A stretch of 64,000 nt of DNA from Malus domestica (taxonomy: Eukaryota; Streptophyta; Magnoliopsida; Rosales; Rosaceae), in the NCBI RefSeq assembly GCF_042453785.1, contig NC_091672.1, positions 9,008,501 through 9,072,500 of the forward strand, in the 5' to 3' direction. A program made the position numbers and the translations under genes. Positions 58,805-64,000 of this stretch are shown here, one piece after another. Numbering within the stretch: the first letter of the stretch is position 1; each line of letters begins with the position of its first letter. The notes beneath the pieces are model-generated. The model saw only the letters and a list, made by a program, of their open reading frames with translations. It was not told where the DNA came from and did no database searches.

Positions 58805-61719
58805 GGAGGCTTCCTGCAAATGTCAAAATGTCTGGGGACGTTGTACTGAATGGGAACAAAAGAAGCAGAAACTGCACAGATATTGTAAGTGTAACTTAGG
58901 ACATCCTTCAAATGAACATATGACCCGCAAGTTTTGTTCTCATAATTATATGAATTAAAGACCCAAATAATGTGTGTTAATTTTTGTATGCCTGCAATAT
59001 TTCAGTCATATGTAACTCAAGAGGACTTTTTCCAGGGATCACTCACAGTCAGAAACTCTAACATATTCAGCTCATATAAGGCTCCCTTGTAAAATGACCA
59101 AAGAGGAGAAGAATGAGGTGGTAGAAAACACTATCACAAAAATGGGGCTTCAAGATATCGCTGGAAGTAACATCGGAAACTGGCATTTGAGAGGCATAAG
59201 TAATGGAGAAAAGAGGAGACTCAGCATATGTATTGAAGTACTTACACAACCTCATGTGTTCCTGCTTGATGAACCCACCAGCGGCCTCGACAGTGCTTCC
59301 TCTTTCTTTGTGATATGGACACTGAGAAACATTGCTGGTGATGAAAGAATAGTCATTTGCTCCATTCACTAACCTAGTATCGATGTCTTCAATCTCTTCG
59401 ACGACCTGCTCCTCTTAGCAGGAGGTGAAACTGTTTATTTTGGAGAAGCAAAGATTGCTGTAAAGGTAAATTTCATTGTTCTAAAAATCCCCGCCTAAGT
59501 GCTAGGCAGATGATCACTGCCCCGATTAATGCCTAGACGTTTGAATATTAAGAAAGAGCGCCTAAACCTCCTAAGGCACCGCCTAGGCACCCGCCTAGCC
59601 GCCCAGACTCGCCTAGTCACCCGCCTAGGTTGCGACTCACTTAGACAGAAAGTAGATAACTTTTATTTTGCATTTTTTTCCCAATAAATTGTAAGAAACT
59701 TGTTGAATACTTAAATGAATACATATTACATGCATGTTCTTCCAATACCTCATAATATATATGTCATTCTATTTTGTAGTTTATAATGAAATTATATATA
59801 TTTTAAGTATAAACAAATACTTGTTTATACGAAATATAATAGATCTACTTAAATCCGCCTAGTCTGCCTAGGCACCCGACTAGCGCCTAACATCTTTTAG
59901 AATCTTGGTAATTTTATTGATTACATTGGAGAAGCAAAATATATGGCCGTATTCTGAACCCTGTATTTCCTTTGTAAGATATTGATCAACTTGTACACTA
60001 ATACGTTCGCGGCTTTAGAATGATTGCTTGCTAATGGTTTTACATTCTTATACTTCAGTTCTTCGCTGATGCCGGATTTCCTTGCCCAACACGAAAAAAT
60101 CCTCCAGACCACTTCCTTCGATGCATTAGTTCAGACTTTGACAAAGTTCTAGCAGCTCTTTTGCTATCTCAAAGGATTAATTATGTATGTGCACCCTTTT
60201 CTTTCTTTTTCTATAAAAAGGTTTAATTTTTCGTAAGTTAAAATGCTTTTGTTATTTTCTTGGCAGGCATCTACATATTCTTTCATTTCCCAAAACAACC
60301 TGACAACAGATGAGATCAAAGGAAGGCTAATCAATGCGTACCAGTTGTCCGCATTATCAACAGATGCAAGAAAAAGGATCCGAGAAATCTTGCTCACTGT
60401 ATGCAGTACTTAATTGAAACTAAATAGAAGAACGGCATACCTGTTAAGCAGAATACGTGGAAGTTAATTACTGAAAGACTGTAGGAACGTGCATTTCGTT
60501 TTTTATATTACTACTCATATATACTAGTTCTTGACCATGTCTAATCACTCTTAACATCGCAGGAAAAACCGGCGGGAAAATCAAACAAGGGAAGTAGTGC
60601 CATTTGGGGGAAGCTGCTATGTACATTGATCAGTCGATCTTCAATAAACATGTCTAGAGATATTGGGTACTATTGGTTAAGAAGTGTGTTCTACATACTA
60701 ATTGCAGTGAGTGCTGGCTCTTTCTTTTTCCACATTGGAACGAACAATCAAGCAATGATTGCAAGAGAAAAGTGTGATGGTTTCATTTATGGCTTAATGA
60801 TCTGCTTGTCTATTGGAGGCATACCCTTCGTTATTGAAGAACTAAAGGTAGACTGATGAATTCTTATAGAAATAATGTTAATTATGCAATATTCTTTTAC
60901 AGGACAATATATATCTTATGTTGTTAAACTATGAATCTGGAACAATAATAACGTGATCAGTTCTACTCTGTGACAACATAAGTCTAATAGAGAACATTAG
61001 CCAATAAAATTTAATCCCGTCTTTTTAAAATCCCATGCAGGTATTTAGGCGGGAAAGACTTGGCGGGCATTATGGGGAAGCATTGTTTGTGCTCTCCAAC
61101 TTCCTCTGCTCACTCCCTTTCGTGGTTGGCATGGCTTTCTCTTCTGGAACAATACTATACCACATGGTCAAATTTCACTCAAGATTCTCTCATTACTTGT
61201 ATTTTTGCATCAATATCTTCTGCTACATTGCTGTCACAGAAGGAGCCGCTTTAATTGCGGCAGCACTGGTTCCCAACCTCTTGATGGCCGTAGGAGCTGC
61301 AGCCGGCATAACAGTAAGCCATACCTCAATTCATTTCTCCCAGTCAAAATCATAACAAGTTTTGGATAATGCTAGAGAAATTAATTTTTCCGTCAAGTAA
61401 TGCTAGAGATATCAATTATTTTCTAATATTTTTTGTACACATAGGTATTCATGATGATGCCATCTCTTCCTTTCCAAAGGATGGTTGACCTACCAAAAAT
61501 CTTTTGGCGATATCCCATGTCATACCTCAGCTATGCAGCATGGTCAATACAGGTACGAAGTAATAAACATTTCCGAGATGCTATGGTCAGTAGTGCACAT
61601 GAATGATTCCTGACTGTTCATGCGTGTAATTAACAATCAGAAATTGCTCACGTGTGCCTAAGTGACTAACCTTAGTAAAATCTAAGTCCTTTCCAAACGC
61701 ATCTCAACTACAGGGTCAA
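58805..61719 (+). pseudogene. ABCG transporter pseudogene, copy B
   Basis: Exons 2 to 8 are recognisable at 58805-58884, 59006-59465, 60059-60184, 60267-60398, 60563-60847, 61041-61313 and 61445-61552; only the first five coding bases of exon 9 remain (61,714-61,718). Exon 1, with the start codon and Walker A, is deleted. Exon 3 has a 2-bp loss (AGAGAAACT to AGAAACT near 59,053) and a CAA-to-TAA change right after SIH of the H-loop (59,370). The signature loop is SNGEK, against SKGEK in copy A. Membrane helices are otherwise preserved. There can be no functional product. Confidence 0.9.
59479..59903. repeat. CGCCTAGG-rich repeat in ABCG intron 3 (copy B)
   Basis: Counterpart of 12,612-13,047, with the same CCGCCTAGGCACC cluster (about 59,575-59,630) and the same TTCTAAAAA and TTTTAGAA ends. 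Small differences include a shorter CCGCCTAG run. Confidence 0.5.
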
Positions 61720-63674
61720 ATGAAAATATGTTAGAAGTACTTTATGATTTTCTATAATACTAATTTATAATTGGTGAGTGATTTTCTAAAATTCCCATTG
61801 GGACAAAAGTATTCACCATATAAATTAGAATTATGATTTTTCAAAATAATCATTTAGAACAGTATTTGGATATTCAATGATTCTCAAAAGATTCAATCAG
61901 ACACAAAAATATGTCGTTATTGACATTGAACAATAGAGTTCTGGAAAGAGAAAACATGGTTACTCAGTTATTCGATATGGACCAAAATGATCAATTAGTA
62001 AACTGATGCCACTTTCCAATTTTCTCTCAAAAGATAATTATCATCGTAATCAGAATTGATGACCAAACAAAACATTGGTTTAAGCAAAATAAACCAATAC
62101 ATCTTTAAATAAAAATTTAATCAGTGTTGTCTATAAAAGTCATTAGTATTTAGAATTTGCATAAAATAACCAATAGATATGCACAAATCAGTGAAACAAT
62201 ATCACATAACAAAACTAGTTTTGAAGTACCAAAATTCAACAGTACTACTTTAGTTTGCAAATTCACTAAAAACTCAATTCTCTTTAGATTGTCTTGAAAA
62301 TTTTCAAGTATGAACTAGACATATATGACTACTATTTTGAAAAGTTTTATGATTTTTAAAATTTTATAAGCGAGCCAAAAATGAATTCAAAAAGAGAGGT
62401 GCTGCAGAAATAGCAGAAAATGTTCAGTACATACCTGAGATTACAAATTCACCAAATATTCATTGTTCATCTGATATACATCAAAATTTTCAGACATAAA
62501 GTAAACATAACAATATGTTATTTCCCAAAATTTCGACATTTTTGAGATTTTACAAGTGTACTAAAAACAAATTCGAAATAAGTTGTGCTGCTGAAACAAC
62601 AGAAATTCTGCAAAACATACCCGAGACTAAATAATTCACCAAAACTTCAATCTTCCTCCAATGTGCATGAAAATTTTCAGAAATGAAGTAGACATATAAA
62701 TTTACTGTCCCCTAAAATTCCATAATTTGTTCGATTTTACAAGTGGGCTAAAAATAAAATCGAATGGAATGTGCGGCAGAAACCCCATAAATTCTGCAGT
62801 ACAGCCTCGAGATTAAAAAATTTACCAATAATTCATTTTCAAACCAATGCTCATGAAAATTTTCATATTTAAAAAAAACATCTCAATTCATATCATAATA
62901 AAATTTCATGAATTTAGGAGTTGCGTAGGTATATCAAAATAATATCACAAACATATTATGCTGCAAAATTCCAGTAACATAGTATCACAGTTAAAAACAA
63001 TTTACCATAAATGCATTTCTTGTACAAAAAGGATGAAAATTTTTCTGTGTATACAATCCATTATATAATATAACATGACAAATTTTCACAAAGTTCGGAG
63101 TTAGGAAAATCTATCAAAATCGTAATCAAATAGGACACGTTGTAAGGTATGCAAAACTCCATCAGTATTTCCTAAGCTCTACCAAAATTTCAGATTTATT
63201 CATAATTTAAATAAAACCAATTTACAATCTTTAATATGCTCAAAACATTAAAATTTCTTAAATAAATTAAAGGTTCATTTCATTAGATAAATAACCTATA
63301 ATATGCCCAAAACATTAAAATTTCTCAAACAAATTTGTTGACTCACAAAATAGTTGGTTTGGACAAAATAAACCAATCTATATGTATCAAAATTAGGCTT
63401 ATATAAGGAACAATATCTCAACATTATTAATCGATCTCAACCATTAGTCATAAAATCCAAAAGAAATCACAAGCCTGGTGAGTGCATGATACATATCCAA
63501 ATTTAAAATATGGAAACATGAAATCCAAAATACGTAACTCCTTAATTCTAAAAGATTCCTTATAATAGATTTTATTAGTAAATGAAATGAGTTAATTCAA
63601 ATCAAATACAAAACGGGTAAATTAATTGCAATATTAATCTAGCTTAAATTCCCATAATAGTTGTATTGTGATGC
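61720..63674. repeat. AT-rich sequence with ~187-bp degenerate tandem repeat
   Basis: It starts where ABCG exon 9 breaks. Five diverged units begin at about 62,215, 62,401, 62,588, 62,771 and 62,960. Most run: a CTGCAGAAA-like start, AATTCACCAAA, ATGAAAATTTTCAGA-like, a TAGACATATAAAT-like segment, TTTTACAAGTG, then AATTCGAAAT-like. No coding region is visible. Because it begins at a break in a gene and leads into LTR-like promoter sequence, it may be the 5' part of a long LTR or the 3' untranslated part of a retrotransposon. Confidence 0.55.
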
Positions 63675-64000
63675 TGTAGACATCAAAATTTCGGTAAATA
63701 AATGTTGACCGATAAATCAAAGTTTCAACGCTCATGTATTACATAAATTTTACACGTAGCGTGTGTCGAAACAAAAAATCGAAATAAGTTGGAAAAGTCA
63801 TCAAACAGGACACGTGTCAACACCTGGCAGAAATGACTTATTTCATCTAGAATATTATATTCAAAATTAGGCCTTGGAAAATTCTATAAATAGAAGTCAA
63901 TTTCATTCATTAGAGGAAACGAATTCATATTACACCTTGAAGCTCTGAAGCTCTGAAACTCCGAAGCTCTCAAGCATCCAGGTTCCCGAAGAATCAAGAA
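63675..64000 (+). mobile_element. Probable LTR (U3/R part), cut by window end
   Basis: This contains TGTAGACATC at 63,675, a CACGTGTC box near 63,812 and a good TATA box, TATAAATAG, at 63,885-63,893, followed by short CTCTGAAGCTCTGAAACTC repeats near 63,940-63,975. The layout (upstream boxes, TATA, transcript start) is typical of an LTR promoter, but neither the LTR end nor a primer site is in the window. Confidence 0.45.

Larger units (their letters stand above)
38684..61719. repeat. Segmental duplication, copy B
   Basis: This is the counterpart of 1,121-14,861, enlarged to 23.0 kb by a Harbinger element (40,404-46,130) and a LINE composite (49,837-55,377), and reduced by the loss of ABCG exon 1 (about 1.26 kb) and of a ~360-bp intergenic block. 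Its right end is a break in ABCG exon 9, after ACAGGGTCA. The flank at 38,684-40,400 is non-coding and matches 1,121-2,850. Confidence 0.9.

Overview
The window looks like a transposon-rich euchromatic stretch of a dicot genome. Genes have GT-AG introns and plant-type products: an ABCG half-transporter, a mitochondrial DAR-type GTPase and a plastid-type NADPH thioredoxin reductase with a thioredoxin domain. The repeats are plant Copia, Gypsy, RTE-LINE, SINE, Harbinger and MULE elements. The mix suggests a woody Rosaceae such as apple or pear, but that is an inference and cannot be proved without a search.

Layout. The backbone is a large direct duplication. Copy A (about 1,121-14,861) and copy B (about 38,684-61,719) carry the same sequence in the same order: a non-coding flank, a GTPase gene, and an ABCG transporter gene. 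Copy A is compact. Its GTPase is dead, but its nine-exon ABCG gene (9,942-15,216) reads through without a break and is the only apparently functional host gene in the window. Copy B was enlarged by a 5.7-kb Harbinger element (40,404-46,130) that holds a 1.4-kb CA-rich minisatellite, and by a 5.5-kb retro-composite in GTPase intron 6 (49,837-55,377). Its ABCG copy has lost exon 1, is frameshifted and has a stop, and breaks off at the start of exon 9.

Between the copies: a gutted NTRC-like gene on the minus strand (16,174-25,580) is split by an 8.3-kb composite (16,538-24,790). That composite has a 5'-truncated RTE-LINE end, a 4.45-kb unclassified module X carrying a 225-codon coiled-coil ORF and tandem arrays, and a near-complete RTE-LINE with an unbroken 1,052-residue ORF. 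Next come a Gypsy LTR with a decayed gag (25,725-28,735), AT-rich repeats, a SINE with 14-bp target duplications (31,730-31,906), and a complete but decayed Copia element (32,711-38,083) with 5-bp target duplications. The right end (61,720-64,000) holds a ~187-bp degenerate tandem repeat followed by LTR-like promoter sequence that runs off the window.

The two copies allow a relative history. A TTA-flanked MITE-like insertion and a stop codon in GTPase exon 7 are shared, so the GTPase was probably dead before the duplication. Further lesions are private to each copy. The most unusual object is the LINE-X-LINE composite: it occurs twice, and copy B ends exactly at the LINE (TTG)n tail on one side and is 5'-truncated on the other, as expected if the whole composite was retrotransposed as one read-through RNA. 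All coordinates were read by eye; boundaries of diverged repeats are accurate to a few bases at best.
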